Shown: positions 16,545-25,203, counted from the stretch's first letter. The stretch is DNA of 64,000 nt from Lacinutrix sp. WUR7 (GCF_016864015.1 NZ_CP045067.1:717001-781000), one strand, 5' to 3'. A program made the numbers and translations. The notes: generated from the letters alone by a model not told the origin.

Positions 16545-17324
16545 TTAAAAGAAAATTTTAGCAATAAACATATCGACAACTTCGATAACAATAAGAATGA
16601 TAATAATCCATTCTAATCGGCTACTTTCTTTATGATCCATGATATCTTTAAAGAGCTCTAAGTTTTCTTTAATAATTTCAATGCGGTCATGAATTAAACG
16701 ATATCTATCTTTTAAATCGAAAGAAACTTTTAGTTCTTGATTTAGTTTATTGAGCTGTTCGTTTTCCCAAGTACTATCTGGCGAATCAAAAATGTACAGA
16801 TTTTCTGAAATCCTATTTTTAATATTCAGCACCCTTCCTATAAAGCGTTTTAAGGTATTTCCTGAAATATCTAACTTCCCTTTATTTTCGAGATATTTGG
16901 TATGCTCATGGGTTTCAATAAGTAATTCTTCGGTAATATCTGCATAACGATCTAAGGCTACAGACTGTGAAGCATTTAGCATTACTAAACGAATCATTTC
17001 ATCATTTAATTCTGGCAGAATCACTTTATTAAACTCAACTTTCAATGCATTTTCTTGTACTTCTATTTGAATATCTTCGGAAAGTTTTTCAGAAAAATAA
17101 GTAGTACAAAAAGGTTTTATTTCTTCTAACGCTACTTCTATTTCGGAAGCATTCATGTTAAAAAAACTAACCATTCCGTATTGAAAAATATAGATGAATT
17201 TGTTTTCGGAGCTTTTATAATACAGCTCGTCACTATCTTGAAACAGCAACTGCCATTGCAATTGCTGTTTACTAGCTTTTATGTGGATAGTGTGTGCTAC
17301 TTGATAAGCAACAACTTTGTACAT
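16545..17324 (-). CDS. RMD1/YagE family (DUF155) protein
   Basis: 259 residues. The central part has the DUF155 signature with FIYIFQYGMVSFFN near residue 45. A long helical region follows (ETHEHTKYLE to RYRLIHDRIEIIKENLELF), and a C-terminal membrane helix at about 237-256 anchors it (WIIIILIVIEVVDMFIAKIFF tail). Homologues include eukaryotic RMND1, a mitochondrial inner-membrane factor for translation; the bacterial role is unknown. Its start overlaps the VOC stop by one base (TAATG), so the two are translationally coupled. Confidence 0.8.
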   Translation of the reverse strand: MYKVVAYQVAHTIHIKASKQQLQWQLLFQDSDELYYKSSENKFIYIFQYGMVSFFNMNASEIEVALEEIKPFCTTYFSEKLSEDIQIEVQENALKVEFNKVILPELNDEMIRLVMLNASQSVALDRYADITEELLIETHEHTKYLENKGKLDISGNTLKRFIGRVLNIKNRISENLYIFDSPDSTWENEQLNKLNQELKVSFDLKDRYRLIHDRIEIIKENLELFKDIMDHKESSRLEWIIIILIVIEVVDMFIAKIFF

Positions 17325-17737
17325 TATGAGATAAACATTTGTTTTGGGTCTTTAAAACTTTTAAATTCTAACATATAATCGTTGGGGTCTTTTACAAAAA
17401 AGGATAGATGTTCTCCAGGTTTATCTTTCAAGAAAGTGGCTTTTGTAACTACTTCTAAATTTTGTGTATTTAGTTTCGCATAAATACGCTCCCACGTTTC
17501 TATATCTACAATAACACCAAAGTGAAAAGATGGTAATATTTTACCTTCAAACACATAATTAGGGTTATTAAAGTGAAATTTTTCGGCTTTAATAAACGTT
17601 AATTGATGATGAAACAAATTAATATCTACCCAGTTTTTAGTCGTTCTTCCTAAGGAAGCACCAATGCTTTTTGTGTAAAAATCTTTCGTTTTTGTTACAC
17701 TTAAACATGGTAATGACATGTGAAATGATGTTTCCAT
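17324..17737 (-). CDS. VOC family (glyoxalase/bleomycin-resistance fold) protein
   Basis: 137 residues with the paired beta-alpha-beta-beta-beta units of the vicinal oxygen chelate fold: SLPCLSVTKTKDFYTKSIG at the start and HLSFFVKDPNDYMLEFKSF at the end, where the Glu in LEFK is in the usual metal-ligand position. The substrate cannot be inferred. It is coupled to the DUF155 gene downstream. Confidence 0.8.
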   Translation of the reverse strand: METSFHMSLPCLSVTKTKDFYTKSIGASLGRTTKNWVDINLFHHQLTFIKAEKFHFNNPNYVFEGKILPSFHFGVIVDIETWERIYAKLNTQNLEVVTKATFLKDKPGEHLSFFVKDPNDYMLEFKSFKDPKQMFIS

Positions 17738-17794
17738 ATACTTGATTTTAAATGTAATATTAAGTTACAAAATAAAATCATGTGATGTATATTT

Positions 17795-18109
17795 TTAATC
17801 TAAATCTTCGTCTGAAATTTCTGGATCTTGAACAGCTTCTGGATCACTTTCATCAAAATCCTCATAATCATCTTCATCATAATTCTCCATAGTAACTTCC
17901 AGTTTTGTACTGACTTTAACCAAATACTTGGTGTCTTCTGTTGTTACTTCAATTGCTTCAATTAGTTCATTTTTAGCATTTCTAAAAGACACTACTTGGT
18001 CATCATCATAACCATCAGGATATCTTTCTACTAATAAAGCTAAAATTTCTGGTGTTAGCTTTTTAAAATCTACAATTACTCGTTTTAGGTTGTCTCTTTT
18101 ATTTGCCAT
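17795..18109 (-). CDS. Conserved acidic small protein, function unknown
   Basis: 104 residues. The first 70 look like a compact alpha/beta domain (FKKLTPEILALLVERYPDGY). The last 30 are extremely acidic (many Asp/Glu), as in disordered tails. Similar proteins in Flavobacteriia are sometimes labelled primase-related, but no primase motif is visible. A -7 box (TAGATTTG on the minus strand, 18140-18147) lies about 30 bases upstream. Confidence 0.7.
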   Translation of the reverse strand: MANKRDNLKRVIVDFKKLTPEILALLVERYPDGYDDDQVVSFRNAKNELIEAIEVTTEDTKYLVKVSTKLEVTMENYDEDDYEDFDESDPEAVQDPEISDEDLD

Positions 18110-18125
18110 TTAAAATCTATTTTCA

Positions 18126-18139
18126 TTTCCGCGAAAGCG
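18126..18139 (-). repeat. 14-bp motif CGCTTTCGCGGAAA, copy 3
   Basis: Exact copy in reverse orientation, intergenic, directly downstream of the -7 box at 18140-18147 and so at the expected transcription start of the acidic protein gene. Confidence 0.8.
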
Positions 18140-18147
18140 CAAATCTA
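18140..18147 (-). promoter_or_regulatory. -7 box TAGATTTG
   Basis: Perfect TAnnTTTG match on the minus strand, 31 bases before the ATG at 18109. No TTG seen at -33. Confidence 0.45.
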
Positions 18148-18180
18148 ATCCTATAATTAATGTTTGAAAGTTTAAATATA

Positions 18181-19716
18181 TTATTTATTGTTATTAATTC
18201 TAATAACATCGTAAAAATCTTTTCTTCTATCTTTTAAATTTTTTACTGCTCCAAAAGAATGCAGTTCTTTTAACAAACTTAAATCTACATCTGCAACTAG
18301 AATCATTTCGGTATTGGTAGTCGCTTCTGCTTTGATACCATTACTAGGAAATGAAAAATCACAAGGTGTAAATACAGCGGATTGCGCGTATTGAATATCC
18401 ATATTATTCACATTTGGCAAATTACCAACGCTACCAGAAATAGCCACATAACACTCGTTTTCTACAGCTCGAGCTTGTGCGCATAATCGTACACGAGAAT
18501 AGCCATTTTGCGTGTCTGTTAAAAAAGGAATGAATAAAATATCCATACCTTCATCTGCTAACAAACGGGACAATTCTGGAAACTCGGAATCATAACAAAT
18601 TAGAATCCCAATCTTACCAGCATCTGTTTCAAAGGTTTGTAATTTGTTTCCGCGTTGCATGCCCCAAACTTTCGCTTCGTCTGGAGTAACATGAATTTTC
18701 TCATAACGCTCTGCACTACCATCTCTTCGGCATAAATAACCCACATTATACAACTTATCACCTACTACTTCTGGCATACTACCCGTAATAATATTGATGT
18801 TATACGAAATAGAAAGCTGTTGCATTTTCTTTACAATGACTTCGGTAAATTTTGCCAACTCTCTAATAGCATCTGGCTCGTGCATGTGGTTGAACTCGGC
18901 CATTAAAGGCGCATTAAAAAACTCTGGAAACACAGCAAAATCAGAACGATACGCAGCAACACTATCTATAAAATATTCTACTTGTTGCATTAAATCTTCT
19001 AGCCCTTTATACGGACGCATTTGCCATTGAATCAAACCAAGTCTTACAATACTTTTTACAGAACTTGCCTTTTTGTTTGGTTTGGTATAATAGATATTAT
19101 CCCATTCCATCAAAACGGCATATTCGTTGGAAGCTGTATCACCTTCTAAATATCCTTTTAATACACGAACTGGATGAAAGTCGTTAGAAATTTGAAAGTT
19201 TAACACAGGATCATGAATTTCTTTACGCTTTACTTTTTCAATGTATTGCTTCGGAGTTAAATCGGTATGCTTATGAAAGTTTGGCATTCTTCCTCCAAAA
19301 ACAATTCCTTTTAGGTTTAAGTTTTCGCAAACCTCTTTTCTATAATCGTACAATCTTCTACCTAAACGTAAACCTCTGTATTGTGGTTTTATAAACACAT
19401 CGATACCATAAAGCACATCGCCATTCGGATCGTGATTTTTAAAAGATTTTCCACCAATAATATCTTCATACGTATGTTCATCATCAATAGAATCATAATC
19501 GACAATGAGAGACAATGCACAACCTGCAATGTCTCCATCTATCTTAATTACTACCTGACCTTCTGGAAACATAGAGGTTAATTCTTCTATATGGTGTTTT
19601 TTCCAGTACGAATTAAGCACACCGCCATACGATTCTAAAGTAGCTTCTTTTAGCTCTTCAAAATCATTAACCGTTAGGTACTTAAGCTCTATATTATCAA
19701 TTTTATTTGTGTCCAT
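18181..19716 (-). CDS. GNAT acetyltransferase-nitrilase fusion
   Basis: 511 residues. The N-terminal third (about 10-190) is a GNAT-like acetyltransferase (FIKPQYRGLRLGRRLYDYRK, with the RGLRLGRRL acetyl-CoA loop). The C-terminal part (about 225-505) is a carbon-nitrogen hydrolase with the full Glu-Lys-Cys triad: FAVFPEFFNAP, EKIHVTPDE, ICYDSEFPELSRL. It lies last in the polyamine operon, with its start overlapping the upstream stop (TAATG). A role in acetylating or hydrolysing a polyamine-derived amide is likely but unproven. Confidence 0.8.
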   Translation of the reverse strand: MDTNKIDNIELKYLTVNDFEELKEATLESYGGVLNSYWKKHHIEELTSMFPEGQVVIKIDGDIAGCALSLIVDYDSIDDEHTYEDIIGGKSFKNHDPNGDVLYGIDVFIKPQYRGLRLGRRLYDYRKEVCENLNLKGIVFGGRMPNFHKHTDLTPKQYIEKVKRKEIHDPVLNFQISNDFHPVRVLKGYLEGDTASNEYAVLMEWDNIYYTKPNKKASSVKSIVRLGLIQWQMRPYKGLEDLMQQVEYFIDSVAAYRSDFAVFPEFFNAPLMAEFNHMHEPDAIRELAKFTEVIVKKMQQLSISYNINIITGSMPEVVGDKLYNVGYLCRRDGSAERYEKIHVTPDEAKVWGMQRGNKLQTFETDAGKIGILICYDSEFPELSRLLADEGMDILFIPFLTDTQNGYSRVRLCAQARAVENECYVAISGSVGNLPNVNNMDIQYAQSAVFTPCDFSFPSNGIKAEATTNTEMILVADVDLSLLKELHSFGAVKNLKDRRKDFYDVIRINNNK

Positions 19717-20690
19717 TACTGATCTAAAAGATAAGCAAAAATTAACGGAGCAACGATAGTTGCATCACTTTCAATAATAAACTTAGGTGTATCTATGTCT
19801 AGTTTTCCCCAAGTAATTTTCTCATTTGGTACTGCTCCCGAATACGAACCATAACTTGTTGTAGAATCACTAATCTGGCAGAAATAACTCCAAAATGGTG
19901 TTTCTGGTCTTTCCATATCTTGGTACAGCATTGGTACTACACAAATAGGAAAATCACCAGCTATTCCTCCTCCAATTTGGAAGAAACCAATACCTTTTTG
20001 TGAATTATCTGTGTACCAATCTGCTAAAAACGTCATGTACTCAATACCAGATTTCATGGTGCTTGCTTTTAATTCTCCTTTAAGCACGTAGCTTGCAAAA
20101 ATGTTCCCCATCGTACTGTCTTCCCATCCCGGACAAACAATTGGTAGATTTTTTTCTGCAGCAGCATACATCCAAGAGTCTTTTAAATCAATCTCGTAAT
20201 ATTGCTCTAATACTCCTGATAGCAACATTTTATACATGTATTCATGTGGTAAATAACGTTCACCATTAGCTTCTGCATCTTTCCAAATCTTTACAATATG
20301 TTCTTGTAAACGTCTAAATGCTTCTTCTTCTGGAATACACGTATCTGTAACTCTATTTAATCCTTTTTCTAATAAATCCCACTCATCTTGTGGTGTTAAA
20401 TCCCGATAGTTAGGCACACGTTTGTAGTGTGAATGTGCTACTAGATTCATGATATCTTCTTCTAAATTTGCTCCTGTACAAGAAATGATTTGTACTTTAT
20501 CTTGACGAATCATTTCTGCAAAACTTTTACCAAGTTCTGCGGTACTCATTGCACCTGCAAGAGATACTAACATTTTTGCACCACTGTCTAATTGTGCTTC
20601 ATACCCTTTTGCTGCATCTACTAAAGCTGCTGCATTAAAGTGTAAATAGTGTTTTTCTATAAACTGTGAAATTGGTCCTTTAGTACGCAT
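19716..20690 (-). CDS. Deoxyhypusine synthase-like enzyme (probable homospermidine/spermidine-type synthase)
   Basis: 324 residues of the deoxyhypusine synthase family: SLAGAMSTAELGKS, SCTGANLEEDIMN, and PNEKITWGKLD, with the catalytic Lys at about 296. Bacteria lack eIF5A, so bacterial members are thought to transfer an aminobutyl group between polyamines (for example homospermidine synthesis). Its position between agmatinase and the nitrilase fusion supports that. It overlaps agmatinase by 11 bases. Confidence 0.8.
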   Translation of the reverse strand: MRTKGPISQFIEKHYLHFNAAALVDAAKGYEAQLDSGAKMLVSLAGAMSTAELGKSFAEMIRQDKVQIISCTGANLEEDIMNLVAHSHYKRVPNYRDLTPQDEWDLLEKGLNRVTDTCIPEEEAFRRLQEHIVKIWKDAEANGERYLPHEYMYKMLLSGVLEQYYEIDLKDSWMYAAAEKNLPIVCPGWEDSTMGNIFASYVLKGELKASTMKSGIEYMTFLADWYTDNSQKGIGFFQIGGGIAGDFPICVVPMLYQDMERPETPFWSYFCQISDSTTSYGSYSGAVPNEKITWGKLDIDTPKFIIESDATIVAPLIFAYLLDQ

Positions 20691-21621
20691 CTTCGTCTTG
20701 AAATTTAGTATTGTTATTTTTATTTACTTTCTCATCGTCAAAAGAGTTGTCATACACCTCTTCTGCTTCTTCATTTTGAAACTTATAGCTTAACATTTTA
20801 TAGTATAGTTTTGCTGCAAGAAAATCGGAAGATTTATCTATTTTATTAGGGCAAAGTTCTACGATATCAAAACCTACAACGTTTTTCTCTTCAAAAACTT
20901 GTTTTAAAAACTCCATAGTTTCATACCATAACAAACCTCCTGGTTCTGGTGTTCCAGTACTTGGCATGATAGAAGGATCAAAAACATCCAAATCTATAGT
21001 GATAAAAACGTTTTCTGTCATTTGATCAATAGCAGCATCTACCCAAGTATCATCTACAGCCATTTCATGAGCGAAATACGTTTTATCTGCATCCATAACT
21101 GTTTTTTCCATCACGTCCATAGAGCGAATACCTACTTGAATTAGGTTGGTATTTTGACTAGCTTCGTACATAGCACAAGCATGGTTACACGTAGAACCTT
21201 CATACGATTTACGCAAATCTGCATGTGCATCTAATTGTAAAACAGTTAGGCTTGGAAACATTTCGTTAAAAGCACGAACCGTACCAATAGATACAGAATG
21301 TTCACCACCAAAGATGGTTACGAATTTGTTTCTTTTAATGTACTTTTTTGTTACTTGATGTACCGCTTCTACCATAGCTTCTGGAGAACTATTTTCTGTT
21401 ACAGCATCTACTAAATGTACCCCTTGATGGTATACTTCAGTACCTGTTTCAATATCATAAAGTTCCATATTAGCAGAAGCATCTAAAAATGCTTCCGGAC
21501 CTTTATCTGCTCCTTTTTGCCATGTACTTGTACCATCATAAGGCACAGGAATTAGTACAATTTTCGCTTTGTCTAATTTTGCTAATTCTTCTGGAATACC
21601 AGCATAAGTTTTAGTTTCCAT
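20680..21621 (-). CDS. speB: Agmatinase
   Basis: 313 residues of the ureohydrolase family. The manganese ligands are all visible: GGEHSVSIG, LDAHADLR and IDLDVFDPSIMPSTGTPEPG. It hydrolyses agmatine to putrescine and urea. The tail of about 25 residues is acidic and low-complexity (EEAEEVYDN, then Lys/Asn-rich). It overlaps both neighbours by 11 bases, so translation in this operon is tightly coupled. Confidence 0.9.
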   Translation of the reverse strand: METKTYAGIPEELAKLDKAKIVLIPVPYDGTSTWQKGADKGPEAFLDASANMELYDIETGTEVYHQGVHLVDAVTENSSPEAMVEAVHQVTKKYIKRNKFVTIFGGEHSVSIGTVRAFNEMFPSLTVLQLDAHADLRKSYEGSTCNHACAMYEASQNTNLIQVGIRSMDVMEKTVMDADKTYFAHEMAVDDTWVDAAIDQMTENVFITIDLDVFDPSIMPSTGTPEPGGLLWYETMEFLKQVFEEKNVVGFDIVELCPNKIDKSSDFLAAKLYYKMLSYKFQNEEAEEVYDNSFDDEKVNKNNNTKFQDEDAY

Positions 21622-23008
21622 AACCTAAAATTTTAAGTAAGTCTTCACTTTTTTGTTGTTCGCTAAATACAGTGGTAATAAGATTTCCTTCTGTATCTTT
21701 ATTAATTAATAAATGTTTTGGAGTTGGTATTAAACAGTGTTGTAAGCCACCAAATCCTCCAATAGTTTCTTGGTATGCTCCTGTATTAAAAAAGCCAATA
21801 TATAATGGTTTATCTTTATTATATTTTGGTAAATAAATGGCATTCATATGTTGCTCACTATTGTAATAATCATCACTATCACAAGTTAGTCCGCCAAGCA
21901 AAACACGCTCATAACTTTGGTCCCAACGGTTAAGTGGTAACATCACAAAGCGTTTGTTAATTGCCCAAGTATCTGGTAATGTGGTAATGAAAGAGGAGTT
22001 AATCATGTTCCATTTTTCACGATCATTTTGCTGTTTTTGATACAGTATTTCATAAATCGCTCCACCACTTTCCCCAACGGTAAAGCTTCCAAATTCTGTA
22101 AAAATATTTGGTACAGCTACACCTTCTTCTTCGCAAGTTATTTTAATTTGATTTACAATTTCGTCTACTAAATAAGCGTAATCAAAATCATAAGCCAAGG
22201 AGTTTTTAATAGGAAATCCTCCACCTATATTTAAACTATCTAAAGTTGGACAAATCTTTTTTAAGCTAGTATATACTTTTAAGCATTTTTGCAGTTCGTT
22301 CCAGTAATACGCATTATCTCTAATTCCTGTATTAATGAAGAAGTGTAACATTTTAAGGCTCACTTTCTTGTTCTCTGCAATTTGATTTTTATAAAAAGGT
22401 ACAATATTTTTATAACCAATACCTAAACGAGAGGTATAGAATTCAAACTTTGGTTCCTCTTCGGAAGCAATACGAATTCCCACATTAAATTTACCGTCTA
22501 TTTCTTGAGAAAGTAAATCTATCTCCTCATAGTTATCGATAATAGGAATCGCGTTTTTATGTCCGTTATTTATAAGTCTAGCAATATTTGTAACGTATTG
22601 TGCACGTTTAAACCCGTTGCTAATTACATAGGTATCATTTGTTATTTTTCCTTCTTTTTTAAGGTTTTCTACAATATCAATATCAAAAGCCGAAGAGGTT
22701 TCAATATGAATATCATTCTTTAGCGCTTCGTGTAACACGTGTTTAAAATGAGAACTTTTAGTGCAATAGCAATAGTTGTAATTCCCTTTATAATCATGTT
22801 TTTTAATAGCATCTGCAAACCATTGTTTTGCACGTTGAATATTGTTAGATATTTGCGGTAAATAGGTGAATTTTAAAGGCGCTCCATGTTCTTCCACCAA
22901 TTTCATTAGGTCGATATCGTGAAAGCGTAATTTATTTTCTTCCAGTTTAAATTCTTCTTGAGGAAAATCGAAAGTTTGATCGATTAGATCAATATATTTT
23001 GTATTCAT
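21611..23008 (-). CDS. speA: Biosynthetic arginine decarboxylase (alanine racemase fold)
   Basis: 465 residues. PLP-dependent fold III: the Schiff-base Lys lies in YCTKSSHFKHV (about residue 83-93), LNIGGGFPIK binds the PLP phosphate, and CDSDDYY near residue 375 fits the C-terminal active-site Cys-Asp region. It converts arginine to agmatine, the first step of the operon. It is shorter than the classic long SpeA enzymes and typical of Bacteroidota. The upstream 471-bp intergenic stretch probably holds its promoter, but no clean box was found. Confidence 0.85.
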   Translation of the reverse strand: MNTKYIDLIDQTFDFPQEEFKLEENKLRFHDIDLMKLVEEHGAPLKFTYLPQISNNIQRAKQWFADAIKKHDYKGNYNYCYCTKSSHFKHVLHEALKNDIHIETSSAFDIDIVENLKKEGKITNDTYVISNGFKRAQYVTNIARLINNGHKNAIPIIDNYEEIDLLSQEIDGKFNVGIRIASEEEPKFEFYTSRLGIGYKNIVPFYKNQIAENKKVSLKMLHFFINTGIRDNAYYWNELQKCLKVYTSLKKICPTLDSLNIGGGFPIKNSLAYDFDYAYLVDEIVNQIKITCEEEGVAVPNIFTEFGSFTVGESGGAIYEILYQKQQNDREKWNMINSSFITTLPDTWAINKRFVMLPLNRWDQSYERVLLGGLTCDSDDYYNSEQHMNAIYLPKYNKDKPLYIGFFNTGAYQETIGGFGGLQHCLIPTPKHLLINKDTEGNLITTVFSEQQKSEDLLKILGYGN

Positions 23009-23127
23009 TATTTTTAAAGATAAATGTAAAAGTTATAGGTTAACATGACGTTAAGCTAGTAAAAATTAAATATTAAATGACCATTAAAAGGCACTTAAAG
23101 GTATAAAGACTTACACATTAAAAATAA

Positions 23128-23283
23128 TCAAACTTGAATTTTTAGCTCTGTAGTAGGCACAAAACCGTACTGATGCTGGCTAGCACTAATAGAAGAATAC
23201 TCGGAAGTTAGCTTTAAAATTCGGTCGCTTAATCTGTAAGCTGCTTTTGAATATGACTTCCTAATTTCCAAAAGCCCGAACAT
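23128..23283 (-). CDS. Possible 51-residue small protein
   Basis: ATG at 23283 to TGA at 23128-23130. The translation looks protein-like: MFGLLEIRKSYSKAAYRLSD, later ILKLTSEYSSISASQHQYGF and a VPTTELKIQV end. It has balanced composition in an otherwise A/T-run-rich gap. It is basic and helical at the N-terminus and has no recognised family. It could be a genuine small protein or the tail of a decayed gene. It reads toward arginine decarboxylase. Confidence 0.4.
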   Translation of the reverse strand: MFGLLEIRKSYSKAAYRLSDRILKLTSEYSSISASQHQYGFVPTTELKIQV

Positions 23284-23434
23284 AGAAACAGTGTTCACTT
23301 TGTTCAGCTAAATGCAATACAAATGAAATACTTTTTTTTGAATTGCAACACTTTTTTGAAAAATTTTTTTATTTTTTTTTGAAGCGGTTTTGCGCCCTTT
23401 CCGTTACTTGATTTTGAAAGATAAAAAGGCTAAC

Positions 23435-23462
23435 TTCGTTAACATACAAAATCGTTAACGAA
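23435..23462 (-). terminator. Inverted repeat, possible terminator of thioesterase transcript
   Basis: TTCGTTAAC (23435-23443) and GTTAACGAA (23454-23462) are perfect 9-bp arms around a 10-base loop. On the minus strand a short T run follows about 7 bases later. An operator is an alternative. Confidence 0.4.
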
Positions 23463-23479
23463 ACACGATAGCTCACCAA

Positions 23480-23914
23480 TTAATCCATTTTTTTATCCAT
23501 TCTAATAAAATTATAAACCCCTTTACCTTCGGCGATTAATATTTCATTTTGAAAGGCTTTCATTTTAGTAACTAGTATTCTATTTCCTAGTCTTACAATC
23601 TTTCCTTCTACAATAACCGTTTCTGCTTTAGCTCCTTTAAGATAATCTACTCGTAAATCGATGGTCGCTAATTTATCTTCTAATGATGTGAAATGCACAC
23701 CGCCAAGAAGGCCTCCAACAGAATCCATAACGGTAGCTATAATCCCTCCGTGCCATCTATTGTTTCTAAAATCACCAACCAGTTCTTTTTTAAAAGGCAC
23801 GCTAACCTTAGCATAGTTTTTTTCGAGTACTTCTATTTTAATACCTATAAACTTATGCAATGGAATAGTCTCTTCAAATGTTTTCTTTATGAAAGCTATA
23901 TTTTCTTCTGTCAT
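23480..23914 (-). CDS. PaaI-type hotdog thioesterase
   Basis: 144 residues of the hotdog fold. The motif RNNRWHGGIIATVMDSVGG (HGG plus Asp on the long helix) is the active-site segment of PaaI/YigI-like thioesterases, and the end reads LIAEGKGVYNFIR. It would hydrolyse an acyl- or aryl-CoA thioester in the cytoplasm; the substrate is unknown. It stands alone between two terminator-like hairpins. Confidence 0.8.
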   Translation of the reverse strand: MTEENIAFIKKTFEETIPLHKFIGIKIEVLEKNYAKVSVPFKKELVGDFRNNRWHGGIIATVMDSVGGLLGGVHFTSLEDKLATIDLRVDYLKGAKAETVIVEGKIVRLGNRILVTKMKAFQNEILIAEGKGVYNFIRMDKKMD

Positions 23915-23995
23915 GTTCTAGTGATTTAGTTTTCTATAAACTTAATGGATTCTTTATTAATCTTCAAATTTGTTTGTATATCTTCAGATAATAGC

Positions 23996-24032
23996 AAAAA
24001 AAAATGCTTCTAGATTAGAAGCATTTTTTTTA
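23996..24032. terminator. Strong bidirectional hairpin terminator
   Basis: ATGCTTCTA (24004-24012), loop GAT, TAGAAGCAT (24016-24024), flanked by A and T runs that extend the stem. It terminates the pseudouridine synthase-like gene on the minus strand. Confidence 0.85.
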
Positions 24033-24061
24033 TAATAGGTTTTTAGTAATAGTATTATATA

Positions 24062-24937
24062 CTACAACATCTTTAAAGTATTCAATTCTTGTTCTGTTAA
24101 ATGTTTCCAGTGACCACGAGGAAGATCTTTTTTGGTAAGGTGCCCTATTGCAACACAATCTACAGCTACAATCTCGTATTTTAAACTATCAAAAATAGCA
24201 CGAAGTACTGTATTTCCTGTGTTCTTAATTTTAAGACCAATTTCTTTTTTAGAAGCGCCATCGATATAACTAATTTCTTCTACAGTTATTAATTTTCCTT
24301 CTATTCTAAAACCTTCTCTAATCTTTTTAAGATCTTCTATCTTCAGGTTTTTATCTAATTCTATTTGGAATAAACGAGGTACACCATTTTTAGAATTGGT
24401 GAATTTTTTAGCAACCAAATCATCATTGGTAAATAATAATAACCCTTTACTATTTCTACCTAATCTACCAATTGGTTTAATACGTGAATTGGTTGCATTA
24501 GCAACTAAATCCATAACCGTACGTCCTTTACCTTCACTTGTAGTGGTTGCAAAACCTTTTGGTTTGTTTAGTAGAACGTATGCTTTTTTCTCTGGATTTA
24601 TTCTAGATCCATCAAAACGAACCTCATCTTCTAACTTTACTTTATACCCCATTTCTGTAACGACCTTTCCGTTTACAGAAACTAAACCTGTTGCAATATG
24701 CATATCTGCATCTCTACGAGAACAAATACCAGAATTTGCGATGTATTTATTTAAACGCATTTGATCTGGATCTGATGCTTTTTGTGGCTTTTGTACTTTT
24801 TGTGGCTTTTGCGTTTTATTTACTGCCGCTTTCTTTTTTACTGGAGCATTTCCTCTTTCATTGCTTTGGCTACGCGTATTACTATTCCCACGTCCGGAAA
24901 GCTTCCCTTTGCTTTTACTATCTCTTGGCTTACTCAT
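24062..24937 (-). CDS. RluB-like pseudouridine synthase homologue, catalytic Asp absent
   Basis: 291 residues. A basic, low-complexity N-terminus (about 1-58) contains a KPQK repeat coded by an 18-bp-period DNA repeat (24778-24811). An S4 RNA-binding domain follows (RLNKYIANSGICSRRDADMH), then an RsuA/RluB-type catalytic domain. The catalytic signature, normally GRLD, reads PIGRLGRNSKGLLLFTND: a GGT (Gly) codon replaces the Asp codon, and the following TNDGDL also looks altered (TNDDLV). The protein may be inactive as a synthase but still bind RNA. An active paralogue elsewhere would be expected. Confidence 0.8.
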   Translation of the reverse strand: MSKPRDSKSKGKLSGRGNSNTRSQSNERGNAPVKKKAAVNKTQKPQKVQKPQKASDPDQMRLNKYIANSGICSRRDADMHIATGLVSVNGKVVTEMGYKVKLEDEVRFDGSRINPEKKAYVLLNKPKGFATTTSEGKGRTVMDLVANATNSRIKPIGRLGRNSKGLLLFTNDDLVAKKFTNSKNGVPRLFQIELDKNLKIEDLKKIREGFRIEGKLITVEEISYIDGASKKEIGLKIKNTGNTVLRAIFDSLKYEIVAVDCVAIGHLTKKDLPRGHWKHLTEQELNTLKML

Positions 24938-24969
24938 TGCTCTTTAATGTATTATTTCTTTTAAAGCTG

Positions 24970-24977
24970 CAAAGATA
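24970..24977 (-). promoter_or_regulatory. -7 box TATCTTTG
   Basis: Perfect TAnnTTTG on the minus strand, 33 bases before the ATG at 24937. No TTG found at -33. Confidence 0.45.
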
Positions 24978-25035
24978 TAGTATATATTATGATTTACGAT
25001 TGCGGATTTACGATTTTTGATGCTTCCGATTTCTT

Positions 25036-25065
25036 GCGTTAGCGATTGCAACGGCATCCTTTTTT
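25036..25065 (-). repeat. Interspersed repeat, copy B
   Basis: Inverted copy of 7375-7405; differs mainly in a three-base block. Intergenic, between UbiA and the pseudouridine synthase-like gene. Confidence 0.6.
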
Positions 25066-25128
25066 GAGATTATGGAAATCTAAATATATTTAGATGGAAG
25101 ATAACTAATCAAAACTTATAGAAAAAAG

Positions 25129-25150
25129 ACCTGCCTGCCGGCAGGCAGGT
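25129..25150. repeat. 22-bp perfect palindrome (ACCTGCCTGCC arms)
   Basis: ACCTGCCTGCC is followed directly by its reverse complement. GC-rich in an AT-rich gap and downstream of the UbiA gene. It could act as a transcript-end hairpin or belong to a dispersed repeat; CCTGCC also appears in linker R3. Confidence 0.7.
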
Positions 25151-25203
25151 ATAGTGAAAAGCGCGTTGCTACGTAGCTTTAGCGAAATAACAAACGCCAT
25201 AAT

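Larger units (their letters stand above)
23009..23479. other. 471-bp intergenic region
   Basis: Between arginine decarboxylase and the thioesterase. It holds one plausible small minus-strand ORF (23128-23283), long A/T runs at 23330-23385 and a 9-bp inverted repeat at 23435-23462. No tRNA or known riboswitch was recognised. Confidence 0.6.

Noticed and set aside
24778-24811. Short tandem repeat as possible CRISPR or regulatory array
   Set aside because: It is two 16-bp units at 18-bp period inside the RluB-like gene and encodes a KPQK repeat.
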